Part shown: positions 25,175 through 33,489 of the stretch, in pieces
Layout: each line of letters begins with the position of its first letter
Numbering within the stretch: the first letter of the stretch is position 1
Origin: Actinomadura sp. NBRC 104425
GTDB lineage: Bacteria > Actinomycetota > Actinomycetes > Streptosporangiales > Streptosporangiaceae
Assembly: GCF_030269545.1 (NCBI RefSeq)
Contig: NZ_BSTN01000028.1
Location: forward strand, 1 to 64,000
DNA: 64,000 nucleotides
Reading direction: 5' to 3'
Translations under genes and position numbers: made by a program
The notes under the pieces: generated by a model
What the model was told of the DNA's origin: nothing
The model's input: only the letters and a program-made list of their open reading frames with translations
Databases searched by the model: none

Positions 25175-26005
25175 TCAGCCCTTGACCGCACCGGATGTCA
25201 GTCCCGCGACGATCCGCCGCTGGAACAGCAGCACGATCACCACGACCGGGATCGTCACCACCACGGCCGCGGCGCAGACCGCCGTGGTGGGCTGCTCGAA
25301 CTGCGACTGGCCGGTAAAGAACGCCAGCGCCGCGGGCACCGGCCGGGCCCGGTCGGTGGAGGTGAGCGAGATGCCGAAGACGAAGTCGTTCCAGCAGAAG
25401 AAGAACGTCAGGATCGCCGCGGTGAACACCCCCGGCGCCGCCAGCGGCACGATCACCTTGCGGAAGGCCTGCCAGGTGGTGGCCCCGTCCACCTGCGCGG
25501 CCTGTTCCAGCTCCCAGGGGATCTCGCGGAAGAACGCCGACAGCGTCCAGATCGCCAGCGGCAGCGCGAACGAGATGTAGGGGATGATCAGCCCCGGCCA
25601 GGTGTCGTACAGCCCGAGGTCGCGCCACAGGTCGAACAGCGGCCCGACCAGCGACACCACCGGGAACATCGCGATGGCCAGCGCAAAGGACAAAATCAGC
25701 CGCTTGCCCGGGAAGTCCAGCCGGGCGATCGCGTAGGCCACCAGCGTCGCGAGCACCACCCCGACGAACGTGGCGATCAGCGAGATCCCGATCGAGTTGA
25801 TCAGCGCGGAGGTGAACAGGCCGGTGGAGAACACCGTCCGGTAGTTCTCCAGCGTCCAGTCGCGGGGGAAGAAGCCCCGGACGTTGCCGATCTCCCCGGG
25901 CTGCTTGAACGACAGCATCACGATCCACACGATCGGGAAGATCGTCCACAGCAGGATCAGCAGCGACGCGACGATCCACAGCGCCCGCGAGCGCCCCGTC
26001 TCCAT
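25175..26005 (-). CDS. Sugar ABC transporter permease (MalG/SugB type)
   Basis: 276 residues with six membrane helices. The cytoplasmic EAA loop is EQAAQVDGATTWQAFRKVIV (about 178-197), which contacts the ATPase. It resembles the second permease of carbohydrate importers such as SugB for trehalose. Its ATG shares one base with the stop of the partner permease gene (TGATG), so the two are made together. No ATPase gene follows: the next gene is convergent and unrelated, so a shared MsiK-like ATPase encoded elsewhere is likely. Confidence 0.92.
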   Translation of the reverse strand: METGRSRALWIVASLLILLWTIFPIVWIVMLSFKQPGEIGNVRGFFPRDWTLENYRTVFSTGLFTSALINSIGISLIATFVGVVLATLVAYAIARLDFPGKRLILSFALAIAMFPVVSLVGPLFDLWRDLGLYDTWPGLIIPYISFALPLAIWTLSAFFREIPWELEQAAQVDGATTWQAFRKVIVPLAAPGVFTAAILTFFFCWNDFVFGISLTSTDRARPVPAALAFFTGQSQFEQPTTAVCAAAVVVTIPVVVIVLLFQRRIVAGLTSGAVKG

Positions 26006-26940
26006 CAGCGATCACCTCTCACCTGGGACAGGTCCACCCGGAAGCCGCGGATGAACACCGCCGCGATCAGCACCACGGACAGAAACAGCAGCACCCCGAC
26101 CGCGTTGCCCATGCCGATCGAGGTGCGGGTGATGGTCTGGTCGTAGGTCAAGAACGACAGCGTGGCGGTCTGCTGTTGGCCGCGCGTCATGACGAACGGG
26201 TTGTCGAAGATCCGCCAGGCGTCCAGGGTGCGGAACAGCACCGCCACCAGGATCGCCGCCTTGATGTTCGGGATCGTGACCAGGCGCAGCCGCTGCCAGG
26301 CGGTCGCGCCGTCCACCATGGCCGCCTCGTCCAGGTCGCGCGGCACCTGCGCCAGCCCGGCGAGTAGCAGCAGCGAGATGAACGGCGTGGTCTTCCAGAT
26401 CTCCGACAGGCAGATCACGAACAGTGCGGCCCACCGGTCGGAGAACCAGGCGAAGTCGCCCAGCCCGAACCAGGAGTTGACGAAGCCGGACTGCAGGTCG
26501 AAGGCGTATCGCCAGGCGAACGCCGAGATCACCGTGACGATCCCGTACGGCACCAGGATCGCGGTGCGCACGGTGCGGCGCGCGAAGACCGCCCGGTGCA
26601 TCACCATCGCCAGCCCGAACCCGAGCACCAGCTCGACGGCCACGGTGATCAGGGTGATCAGGAACGTGGTGAACACGTCCTGCCAGAACAGCGCGTCCGA
26701 CAGCGCGGTGGCGTAGTTGCGCAGGCCGACGAACTCGCGGTCCTGCGGGACGGTGAGCCGGTAGTTGAACAGCGACAGGTACAGCGCGTTCAGCAGCGGG
26801 TACCCGGTGACCAGCAGCATGACGACCACCGCGGGCGCCGACAGCAGCAGGCCCAGCCGGCGTTCGGCCCGGGCCCGGTCGGAGATCTCCGCGCGTCGGG
26901 CCGGCTCGGCGGCCGACGCCGTCTCCACGTGGGCGGTCAT
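26005..26940 (-). CDS. Sugar ABC transporter permease (MalF/SugA type)
   Basis: 311 residues with six membrane helices after a polar N-terminus of about 30 residues. The EAA loop reads DEAAMVDGATAWQRLRLVTI (about 209-228). A perfect ribosome-binding site (AGGAGG) lies 9 nt before the ATG at 26940, which settles the start. It pairs with the downstream permease and the upstream solute-binding lipoprotein to form an importer of the LpqY-SugAB class; the sugar (trehalose or another disaccharide) is inferred from resemblance only. Confidence 0.92.
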   Translation of the reverse strand: MTAHVETASAAEPARRAEISDRARAERRLGLLLSAPAVVVMLLVTGYPLLNALYLSLFNYRLTVPQDREFVGLRNYATALSDALFWQDVFTTFLITLITVAVELVLGFGLAMVMHRAVFARRTVRTAILVPYGIVTVISAFAWRYAFDLQSGFVNSWFGLGDFAWFSDRWAALFVICLSEIWKTTPFISLLLLAGLAQVPRDLDEAAMVDGATAWQRLRLVTIPNIKAAILVAVLFRTLDAWRIFDNPFVMTRGQQQTATLSFLTYDQTITRTSIGMGNAVGVLLFLSVVLIAAVFIRGFRVDLSQVRGDR

Positions 26941-26995
26941 GACGCACCTCCTGGCACAGCGGGGGCCTTCCGTCTCCGCACGGCACACCCCTTCG

Positions 26996-28366
26996 TCACA
27001 GCAGCGCCTCGTCGCGCAGCACCGCACGGACGAACTCGGCCGAGCGGCGCGGCGTGGTCTGCGGGTTCACCGACGCGGGCGGGTGCCATCTGCTCTGCAC
27101 GGCCGCGGACACGTCGGTGTAGTAGGGGGTGATCGGCCGGGGCGCCGCCGCGTTGATCGAGTCGCGGATCAGCGTGGCCATCGGGAATTCGCGCTGGACC
27201 TCGGGGTCGTCGAACACCTCGGGACGGGCCGCCGGGTTCCCCGAGTCGAGCATGTACTTCTTCATGTTCTCGGGGGTGGTGATGCAGCGGACCGCGTCGA
27301 CGGCGTGGGTGTCCTTGTACTTGCCGTACGCGCCGATGCCCAGCTCGATGCCGCCGAACGGCGGCCTGCTCGGCCGGTTCGCCGCCACCCGCGGGTAGGG
27401 CGCCCAGCCCAGGTCGGCGGGGATGCCCTTGTCGATGACACCGTGCTCGGCGTCGTCGTTCTCGGCGCGCCAGGTGTAACCCCAGTTCACCATGAAACCG
27501 CCGCGGGGCCCGTTGAGCATCGACCGGGCCTGCTCCTCGATGTCGGTGGACAGCGACGGGCCGGCCGCCTTCGACCGGGCCAGCTTGCGGATGATCCGGG
27601 CCGCCTCGCGTCCGGCCGGGGAGTCGATGTCGATGGACGCGTCGTTGCCGCGCTCGGCCCGGCTGATGATGCGGCCGCCGGCGGACGCGACGAGCGCGTT
27701 GATCCACACCATGTAGCCCTCGTACTTGCTGCCCTGCGCGCCGACCGTGAAGTTCGCGCGGACCGCCGCGTCGATCATCTGGTCCCAGGTGAAGCCGGGG
27801 GAGGCCGGGTCGACGCCCGCCTTGCGCGCGGCCGACTTGCGGTACCAGAGGATCTGGGTGTTGGCCCAGAACGGAGCCGCGTACAGCCGCCCCTTCCAGG
27901 TGGAGCTCTGCACGGCGGCGGGGAACACGCCCCGGGTGAACCGCTGCGCCTCGGCGGTGTCGAACGGCCGCAGGAACCCGGCGTTGGCGGCCTCGGCGAC
28001 GAACACCGGGTCCAGGCTCATGATGTCGAGCTGGTCGTCCTCGGCGGCCAGCCGCCGGATCAGCTGCTCGCGCTGCTGCGTCGCGTCGTTCGGCAGGACG
28101 GACGTGACGATGCGGTACCGGCCGCCGGCCGCCTTCGTGCACGCCTCGGCCAGCCGGGCCTGCCCGCCGTTGTCGGGGTTGATATACCAGTGGAGCGTCG
28201 GCGTCCCGCCGTCGCCGCCGCAGGCGGCCAGCCCTCCGGCGAGCAGCGCGGCGGCGGCCAGGCCCCGCAGCGCCCGCCCGGGCGCCCTCGGCCGGGTACG
28301 TCCTGCTGGACCGTTGCGGGCGCGTCCGCCGTGGTCACCGCGTCCGCCCCTCGCCCCTTCGCTCAC
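26996..28366 (-). CDS. Sugar ABC transporter solute-binding lipoprotein (LpqY-like)
   Basis: 456 residues from a GTG with a good ribosome-binding site (GGGAGG). An unusually Arg/Gly-rich n-region of 30 residues precedes the hydrophobic core and lipobox LAAC (Cys49). The mature protein is a family-1 solute-binding protein: LHWYINPDNGGQARLAEAC at its start, FDTAEAQRF, YAAPFWANTQILWYRK and the central PRGGFMVNWGYTW. It is anchored outside the membrane and hands sugar to the two permeases encoded 55 bp downstream. It resembles the trehalose-binding LpqY of mycobacteria. Confidence 0.92.
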   Translation of the reverse strand: MSEGARGGRGDHGGRARNGPAGRTRPRAPGRALRGLAAAALLAGGLAACGGDGGTPTLHWYINPDNGGQARLAEACTKAAGGRYRIVTSVLPNDATQQREQLIRRLAAEDDQLDIMSLDPVFVAEAANAGFLRPFDTAEAQRFTRGVFPAAVQSSTWKGRLYAAPFWANTQILWYRKSAARKAGVDPASPGFTWDQMIDAAVRANFTVGAQGSKYEGYMVWINALVASAGGRIISRAERGNDASIDIDSPAGREAARIIRKLARSKAAGPSLSTDIEEQARSMLNGPRGGFMVNWGYTWRAENDDAEHGVIDKGIPADLGWAPYPRVAANRPSRPPFGGIELGIGAYGKYKDTHAVDAVRCITTPENMKKYMLDSGNPAARPEVFDDPEVQREFPMATLIRDSINAAAPRPITPYYTDVSAAVQSRWHPPASVNPQTTPRRSAEFVRAVLRDEALL

Positions 28367-28848
28367 GGAACCTCCCGACGGTCCCCCGCGGTCCGGGCAC
28401 ATCGGCGGGCCCGGCGCGGCGGGACTGGCTCTCCACTCAAGCACCGGCGACTACGGAATGTCGATACCCGTGTGCGGACCGATGTGAAAGCGACTGCCGG
28501 CTGCCCTCCAAGTCCGATGCATCACCCGGCTGCGCGACAGAACACACACCCGGCGGGTGGATGGCCACACCTGGTCCGCCCGGACGGCGGCCGTCGGCCA
28601 TGTCCGGTGTTACGGGCTGTAAACATACATAAACACCCCGCGATGTCACAACGCACGACGCCGGACGGCATCCGCGAGGTGTCAGCAGCCGGCACGGGCG
28701 CTTGGGTGCGACGGTGCGGCAGGCCCGGGTGCGTGCCGGTGTCGGATGCACCGTGCCCGGCCCCCTCTCCCCCGCAGCGATCACCGGCCTGCCATTCGGC
28801 GGTGCGGCAGCGCCGGGAGCAGGGACTTTTCCGCCATTCACATGATCA
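28367..28848. other. Gene-free stretch
   Basis: Contains the promoter region of the solute-binding protein. A less GC-rich patch (28612-28640, tgtaaacatacataaacacc) may be a regulator site or promoter. No RNA gene or coding frame could be supported. Confidence 0.45.
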
Positions 28849-29568
28849 TTAGTGAATGGCAGGAGGGAATGCGATCACCTTGTCCGCAGGGCGCCCGCCG
28901 GACGGGTTCGCCTTCGCCTCGGGGTGGAAGACATAACCCTGGTAGATGGTCTTCTTCACGGTCGTCCGGATGGGCCGGAAACAGTGCGGCGGGAGTGCGC
29001 AAAAGCCCGTGCGCACCACGTCCCGGTAGACCAGGTCGGACACCGCCAGGGCGAGGTCGCGGTCGGGCCGCTGGTCGAGCAGGCGGCGCAGGGGCCGGGC
29101 GTCCAGCAGGCGGCTGGCCACGACCGGGGCGTCGCCCGCCGGGCCGAACGACGCCTGCGGGCCCAGCACGAGCGTGCCGTGGTGCATCGCCATCCGCACG
29201 CGCAGCCGGCGGCCGCGGCCGCGCCCGCCGTTCACCTCGCCGAGGGATCGCTCCAGGGCCTGCGGAAAGGCGCCGACGACGTGGGCGAGGTCGATGCCGT
29301 CGGGCAGCACGGCGAGCTCGCCGTCACCGGAGCGCTGCCGGTACCAGTCGGTGCGGTCCAGACCGGTGGCCGCGGCCGCCTCCTCCAGCGCCGCGCACAG
29401 GCCCATTTGGGCTTCGAGCTGGTCGAAGGCGTGCCGCAAGCTGTAGCCCTGCACGTCCACCGCCAGGACGAGCCGGGACACCAGCCGGGGCTCGCCGCCG
29501 GTGTCGTCCGCGACCGGTCTGCCAGGGTGCACCGCCCGCAGCGGCGGTGTCGTCGGAGTCAGCGACAT
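28849..29568 (-). CDS. Nucleotide cyclase-fold protein, probably regulatory
   Basis: 239 residues. The core resembles the class III adenylate/guanylate cyclase homology domain: VLAVDVQGYS (first metal-binding Asp), QRSGDGELAVLPDG (second Asp), RVRMAMHHGTLVLG, and GDAPVVASRLLDARPLR. The C-terminal 60 residues, including TTVKKTIYQGYVFHP, are specific to an actinobacterial group. The Lys and Asn/Arg residues needed for catalysis cannot be confirmed by eye, so it may be an inactive sensor. The ATG at 29568 is chosen; the extra upstream residues are not conserved-looking. It is a single-gene unit. Confidence 0.75.
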   Translation of the reverse strand: MSLTPTTPPLRAVHPGRPVADDTGGEPRLVSRLVLAVDVQGYSLRHAFDQLEAQMGLCAALEEAAAATGLDRTDWYRQRSGDGELAVLPDGIDLAHVVGAFPQALERSLGEVNGGRGRGRRLRVRMAMHHGTLVLGPQASFGPAGDAPVVASRLLDARPLRRLLDQRPDRDLALAVSDLVYRDVVRTGFCALPPHCFRPIRTTVKKTIYQGYVFHPEAKANPSGGRPADKVIAFPPAIH

Positions 29569-30023
29569 GCCAATTCCCCACAGCGCTAGCGACGCCCTTC
29601 GCGAAAGCAAGGCTCGACGCCTTCAGTTTGGCACGGGAATGGCAAGAAAGTAAAGCAAGTCTGTTGACGCACTGCGAAAGAAGTGCTATATATCGCGCTG
29701 CTTTCCGGCAGGTCGATAAGACGCGCACGGCTTCGTGGCCGACCGCCACATGGCAGCGTGAAAGGCGTCACTTACACGAATCGCGGCGCCATGCTCGGGG
29801 AAGGCGCCAAGACGCCGTGCGTCCCCACCGGACCGCGGCGCCCCGCACCCTCCGTTTCCGGTGCGCGGCCCTGCCCCGGCCAGGCCCCGCCCATCGCGGC
29901 GGGCTCGGCGTCCTCGGCGGGGACGGGACCGCGCCCGTTCCGCCTGCGCTGCGGTGTCGCACCCGTCGGCGCGGCCCCGCCCCGGCCGCACCGCCGCCGC
30001 GGGCGCGTGGCGTCGCGGGCCGG
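29569..30023. other. Gene-free stretch with an orphan plus-strand promoter
   Basis: Less GC-rich in its left half. It contains a textbook promoter at 29664-29692, described separately, and no credible gene downstream of it on the plus strand before the convergent lipoprotein gene at 30024. Confidence 0.55.
29664..29692 (+). promoter_or_regulatory. Consensus-like sigma-70 promoter with no gene behind it
   Basis: TTGACG (29664-29669) and TATATA (29687-29692) are separated by exactly 17 bases. This is close to the housekeeping consensus and rare in DNA this GC-rich. It would drive transcription rightward into a 330-bp non-coding region and then antisense to the lipoprotein gene at 30024-30995. 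Confidence 0.6.
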
Positions 30024-30995
30024 TCACCCCGGAGCCTTGGTGATCTTGGCGCCCTGAGGGGAGACCACCCACCAGGCGTTCTGCAGGCCCTGGCCCTTGG
30101 TGTCGCCCGGCTGCTCGTCCCCGGCGTAGTAGTACATGGGGCGGCCGTTGATGGTGAGCTGGCAGGAACCGTCGTCCTTGCGCTCGATGAAACCGATCAG
30201 TTTCCGGTCGACGCCCTCCACCTTGAGCTTCTTCCAGTTGGTGAACTTCACCACCGGCCATGTCCGCTTGCACTGGCCGAAGCAGGTGGTGGTCTTGGCC
30301 CGGTCCTTGTCGAAGCGGTACATCACGCGGCCGTCGCCGTCGGTGACGATCCTGCCGAGCTGCGGGTCCTGCCGGACCTTGACGACCGTCCAGCCCGCCC
30401 AGCGGTTCCGGTCGCCGCCATCGTCGTCTCCGTCGTCCTGCTGCTGCGCCTGCTGCCCGCCCGCGGCCTTTTCACCGTCGGGCGCCACCGCGAACCAGAC
30501 CCCGTCGATGCCCTGCCCCTTGACCTCGCCGGGGCTCTCGTCCTTGGCGTACCGGTACAGCGGCCAGCCGCCGAGCGTGACCTGCCAGGTGCCGTCGGGC
30601 CGCTTGATCTTGCCCACCAGCCTCTGATCGACCCCTTCGACCTGGACGGCGTCCTGGGTCGCCTGGACCGGCGGCCAGGTCTTCGTGCACGAGTCCAGGC
30701 AGGTGGAGGCGGGCGGCCGCGCGGTGTCCTTGTCGAACCGGTAGAGCGTGCGGCCCTCGCCGTCCGTCACGACCTTGCCGAGGCGGTTCACGCTGGCGGC
30801 CTGCAGCACGGGCGCCGTGGCGGTGGGGGACGGCGAGGCCGAGGGGTCCTGCTGCGCCGGGTCGGGGGCGGCCTGGGTGGCGCCGACGCCCGCGTTCGCC
30901 TGCTGCCCTGGGGGGACCTTGCCGCAGCCTGTGAGGAGGAGCACCCCGGACGCCGCGACGGCCGCGGCGGGGGTCGCCCAGCGTGGGATGTGCAT
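30024..30995 (-). CDS. Secreted-repeat lipoprotein
   Basis: 323 residues. Signal peptide with lipobox LTGC (Cys24), then a Pro/Ser/Gln-rich spacer. Two copies of the Lipoprotein_15 (COG4315) domain follow at about 70-160 and 195-315. Each reads like GKVVTDGEGRTLYRFDKD ... C-D/Q-C-K-TWP ... GTWQVTLGGWPLYRYAKDE ... GQGI-GVWF. The paired Cys in each copy probably form disulfides. A clear GGAGG lies 9 nt before the ATG at 30995. The function is unknown; in streptomycetes such proteins are surface-exposed and sometimes linked to electron-transfer or redox genes, none of which is adjacent here. Confidence 0.9.
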   Translation of the reverse strand: MHIPRWATPAAAVAASGVLLLTGCGKVPPGQQANAGVGATQAAPDPAQQDPSASPSPTATAPVLQAASVNRLGKVVTDGEGRTLYRFDKDTARPPASTCLDSCTKTWPPVQATQDAVQVEGVDQRLVGKIKRPDGTWQVTLGGWPLYRYAKDESPGEVKGQGIDGVWFAVAPDGEKAAGGQQAQQQDDGDDDGGDRNRWAGWTVVKVRQDPQLGRIVTDGDGRVMYRFDKDRAKTTTCFGQCKRTWPVVKFTNWKKLKVEGVDRKLIGFIERKDDGSCQLTINGRPMYYYAGDEQPGDTKGQGLQNAWWVVSPQGAKITKAPG

Positions 30996-31162
30996 GTCTG
31001 GTCCTCCGTTCTCCCGGCGAGCAATACGCGGACCATTGCAACCCGGTTCAAGGTGGGGCATCCCGCAAGGACACCTGCGCAGAGGACCGAACAGAATGAC
31101 GCTCGCATACGTCACAGCAAGGCAGGCGGGACACCTGAACCGTCCAAATGTGAGGTGAAGCG

Positions 31163-32266
31163 TTGACCACGGCCGGACGCCCCCGGCAGCCATACGACCG
31201 GTACGACCCGCACGCCCGCGCGTCGGATCCGGCCGCCGCACCCGCTCCGAGCCTGGTCAAGGCGTCCCCGGCGCCGCCGCGCGAGCGGCCCCAGCCGGCC
31301 GGCCCGGCGTGGATCGTCGTTCCGGCGCGGATCGTCGCGCTGACGGTGGTGCTCCCGCTCCGGCTGCTGTACGACGGCCTGCTGCTTGTCGGCCGCGCCC
31401 TGGAACGGGCGTTCGCCGGGCTGTGCCGTGGGATTGCCGCGCTGTTCCGGGGGCTTGGGCGGCTGCTGGCGGCGATCGGACGGGGGCTGTACGCGGCGGT
31501 GCTGCGTCCGCTGGGCCTGCTGTTCGTCTTCCTGGTGGTGCGGCCCGCGATGTGGTTCTACGCCGCGGTGCTGACACCGGTCGGGCGCGCCCTGGTGTGG
31601 CTGCTGGAACGTCTCGTGGTCCGGCCCTTGCACCTCCTCGCCCTCGCGCTGGCGTGGCTGGTCAACACTCTGATCGTGATGCCCGCCGTGTTCCTGTGGC
31701 GGTACGTGCTGCGGCCCCCGCTCATCGGCCTGGCCTGGCTGCTGCGCACCATCGGCACAGGGCTGGCATGGGCGTGGCGGGCCACCGGCCGTGCGCTGGC
31801 GTGGCTGGTCAACACCTTGATCGTGATGCCCGCCGTGCTGCTGTGGCGGTACGTGCTGCGGCCCCCGCTCATCGGCCTGGCCTGGCTGCTGCGCACCATC
31901 GGCACAGGGCTGGCATGGGCGTGGCGGGCCACCGGGCGCGGGCTGGCCTGGCTGGGACGCGTCTTCATCGTCACGCCCGGCCGGGCGGTCTGGCGGTACG
32001 CGCTGCGGCCGGTGTGGCTCGGCGTCGCCGCGAGCTGGCGCCTGGCCGGGCGCGTCCTGCGCCGGCTGTGGCGGACCCTGGTCGTGGCGCCGTGCCGCTG
32101 GGTGGGCCGCAACGTCCTGCGCCCGGTCGGCGCCGTGGTCGCCGCGACGTGGCGGGTCGCCGTCCGGGAGCCCGCACGGTGGGTGGGACGCAACGTGCTG
32201 GCCCCCGTCCGGCAGGCCGGGCGGGACGTCCGCCTGTCGATCCGCCGCGCTTTCCGCGGGGCCTGA
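31163..32266 (+). CDS. Repetitive amphipathic/membrane-associated protein
   Basis: 367 residues, no family recognised. After a Pro-rich N-terminus (1-48), the protein is a series of hydrophobic segments alternating with Arg-rich turns (W-R-A-T-G-R, LWRYVLRPP). Two near-identical 49-residue blocks (about 162-210 and 211-259) start with ALAWLVNTLIVMPAV and a degenerate third follows. The regular Leu/Trp/Arg pattern could give membrane-hugging helices. The TTG at 31163 is used because it follows GAGGTGAA closely; no ATG lies nearby. It runs to 60 bp before pyrD on the same strand, so the two may be co-transcribed. Confidence 0.7.
   Translation: MTTAGRPRQPYDRYDPHARASDPAAAPAPSLVKASPAPPRERPQPAGPAWIVVPARIVALTVVLPLRLLYDGLLLVGRALERAFAGLCRGIAALFRGLGRLLAAIGRGLYAAVLRPLGLLFVFLVVRPAMWFYAAVLTPVGRALVWLLERLVVRPLHLLALALAWLVNTLIVMPAVFLWRYVLRPPLIGLAWLLRTIGTGLAWAWRATGRALAWLVNTLIVMPAVLLWRYVLRPPLIGLAWLLRTIGTGLAWAWRATGRGLAWLGRVFIVTPGRAVWRYALRPVWLGVAASWRLAGRVLRRLWRTLVVAPCRWVGRNVLRPVGAVVAATWRVAVREPARWVGRNVLAPVRQAGRDVRLSIRRAFRGA
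31646..31940. repeat. 147-bp tandem repeat inside a coding region
   Basis: gcgctggcgtggctggtcaacac starts at 31646 and again at 31793, and the two 147-bp units are almost identical at the DNA level, including third codon positions. A diverged third copy begins near 31938. The unit encodes 49 residues, so copy number can change without breaking the frame. Confidence 0.9.
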
Positions 32267-32325
32267 CCGCCCCGGCGGTACCCGGCGGCGGCGGGTACCG
32301 GTCCCGGCTGAAAGAATCGGTCACG

Positions 32326-33399
32326 ATGTACCGACTGCTGTTCTCACTGGTCGTCAGCCGGGTTCCGGCGGAGACCGCCCACCATCTGACCCTGCGGGCG
32401 CTGCGCGCCGTCCAGGCGGTGCCCGGCGCGCCGGCGGTGCTGCGGCGCGTGCTGGCCCCGCGTGATCCCGCGCTGACCGTCCGGGCGTTCGGGCTGGAGT
32501 TCCCCGGGCCGCTCGGGCTGGCCGCCGGATTCGACAAGGACGCGGTGGCCTACGAGGCGCTCGGCGCGTTCGGCTTCGGCCATGTCGAGATCGGCACGGT
32601 GACGGGGCGGCCGCAGCCCGGCAACCCGCGGCCCCGGCTGTTCCGGCTGCCCGCCGACCGGGCGATCATCAACCGGATGGGCTTCAACAACGCCGGATCG
32701 GCGGCGGCCGCGCGGCGGCTGTGCCGGCGGCGGCCCGGCACGATCGTCGGGGTCAACATCGGCAAGACCAAGGCGGTCCCCGAGGACGAGGCCGTCGCCG
32801 ACTACGTGGCCAGCGCCGAACGGCTCGCCCCGTACGCCGACTACATGGTCGTCAACGTCAGCTCGCCGAACACGCCCGGCCTGCGCAATCTGCAGGCGGT
32901 GGAGCATCTGCGGCCGCTGCTGACGGCGGTGCGCGAGGCCGCCGACCGGACCGCCGGACGGCGCGTCCCGCTGCTGGTGAAGATCGCGCCGGATCTGGCG
33001 GACGAGGATGTCGACGCCGTCGCCGACCTCGCCCTCGAACTGGGCCTGGACGGCATCATCGCCACCAACACCACCGTCGGGCGCGACGGCCTGGCCAGCC
33101 CCGCCGAGCTGACCAAGGAGACCGGCGGCCTGTCGGGCGCCCCGCTCAAGGCGCGCTCGCTGGAGGTGCTGCGGCGGCTGCGGGCCCGCACGGACGGGCG
33201 GCTGACGCTGGTGTCGGTCGGCGGTGTGGAGGACGCCGACGACGTGTGGGAGCGGATCCGCGCGGGCGCCACGCTCGTCCAGGGCTACACCGGCATGATC
33301 TACGGCGGGCCGCTGTGGGCGTACCGCGTGCATCGGGCGTTGTCGCGGCGGCTGCGCGGCAGCGCGTTCGCCGCGCTCAGCGACGCCGCGTCCCGCTGA
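32326..33399 (+). CDS. pyrD: Dihydroorotate dehydrogenase (quinone), class 2
   Basis: 357 residues. It oxidises dihydroorotate to orotate in pyrimidine synthesis, passing electrons through FMN to quinone at the membrane. The short N-terminal helical extension (MYRLLFSLVVSRVP) and the catalytic Ser of class 2 are present: NVSSPNTPGLRNLQ near 178-191. Also visible are GFDKDAVAYEALGAFGFGHV, NRMGFNN, KIAPDL, IATNTTVGRDG and the FMN-phosphate loop GATLVQGYTGMIYGGP. The ATG at 32326 gives the standard start. Confidence 0.96.
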   Translation: MYRLLFSLVVSRVPAETAHHLTLRALRAVQAVPGAPAVLRRVLAPRDPALTVRAFGLEFPGPLGLAAGFDKDAVAYEALGAFGFGHVEIGTVTGRPQPGNPRPRLFRLPADRAIINRMGFNNAGSAAAARRLCRRRPGTIVGVNIGKTKAVPEDEAVADYVASAERLAPYADYMVVNVSSPNTPGLRNLQAVEHLRPLLTAVREAADRTAGRRVPLLVKIAPDLADEDVDAVADLALELGLDGIIATNTTVGRDGLASPAELTKETGGLSGAPLKARSLEVLRRLRARTDGRLTLVSVGGVEDADDVWERIRAGATLVQGYTGMIYGGPLWAYRVHRALSRRLRGSAFAALSDAASR

Positions 33400-33489
33400 C
33401 GGGGCCCGGGGCCGGGCTCGCGGGGGCCTTTGCCATACCCGGGCGGCGGCCTGGCCTTGCGGTGACCCGTGGGGCGGCACCGTGCAGGT

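Noticed and set aside
29683..30057. 124-codon plus-strand frame after the orphan promoter
   Set aside because: It starts inside the -10 region and is Pro/Arg/Gly-rich chance sequence, so a non-coding transcript is more likely.
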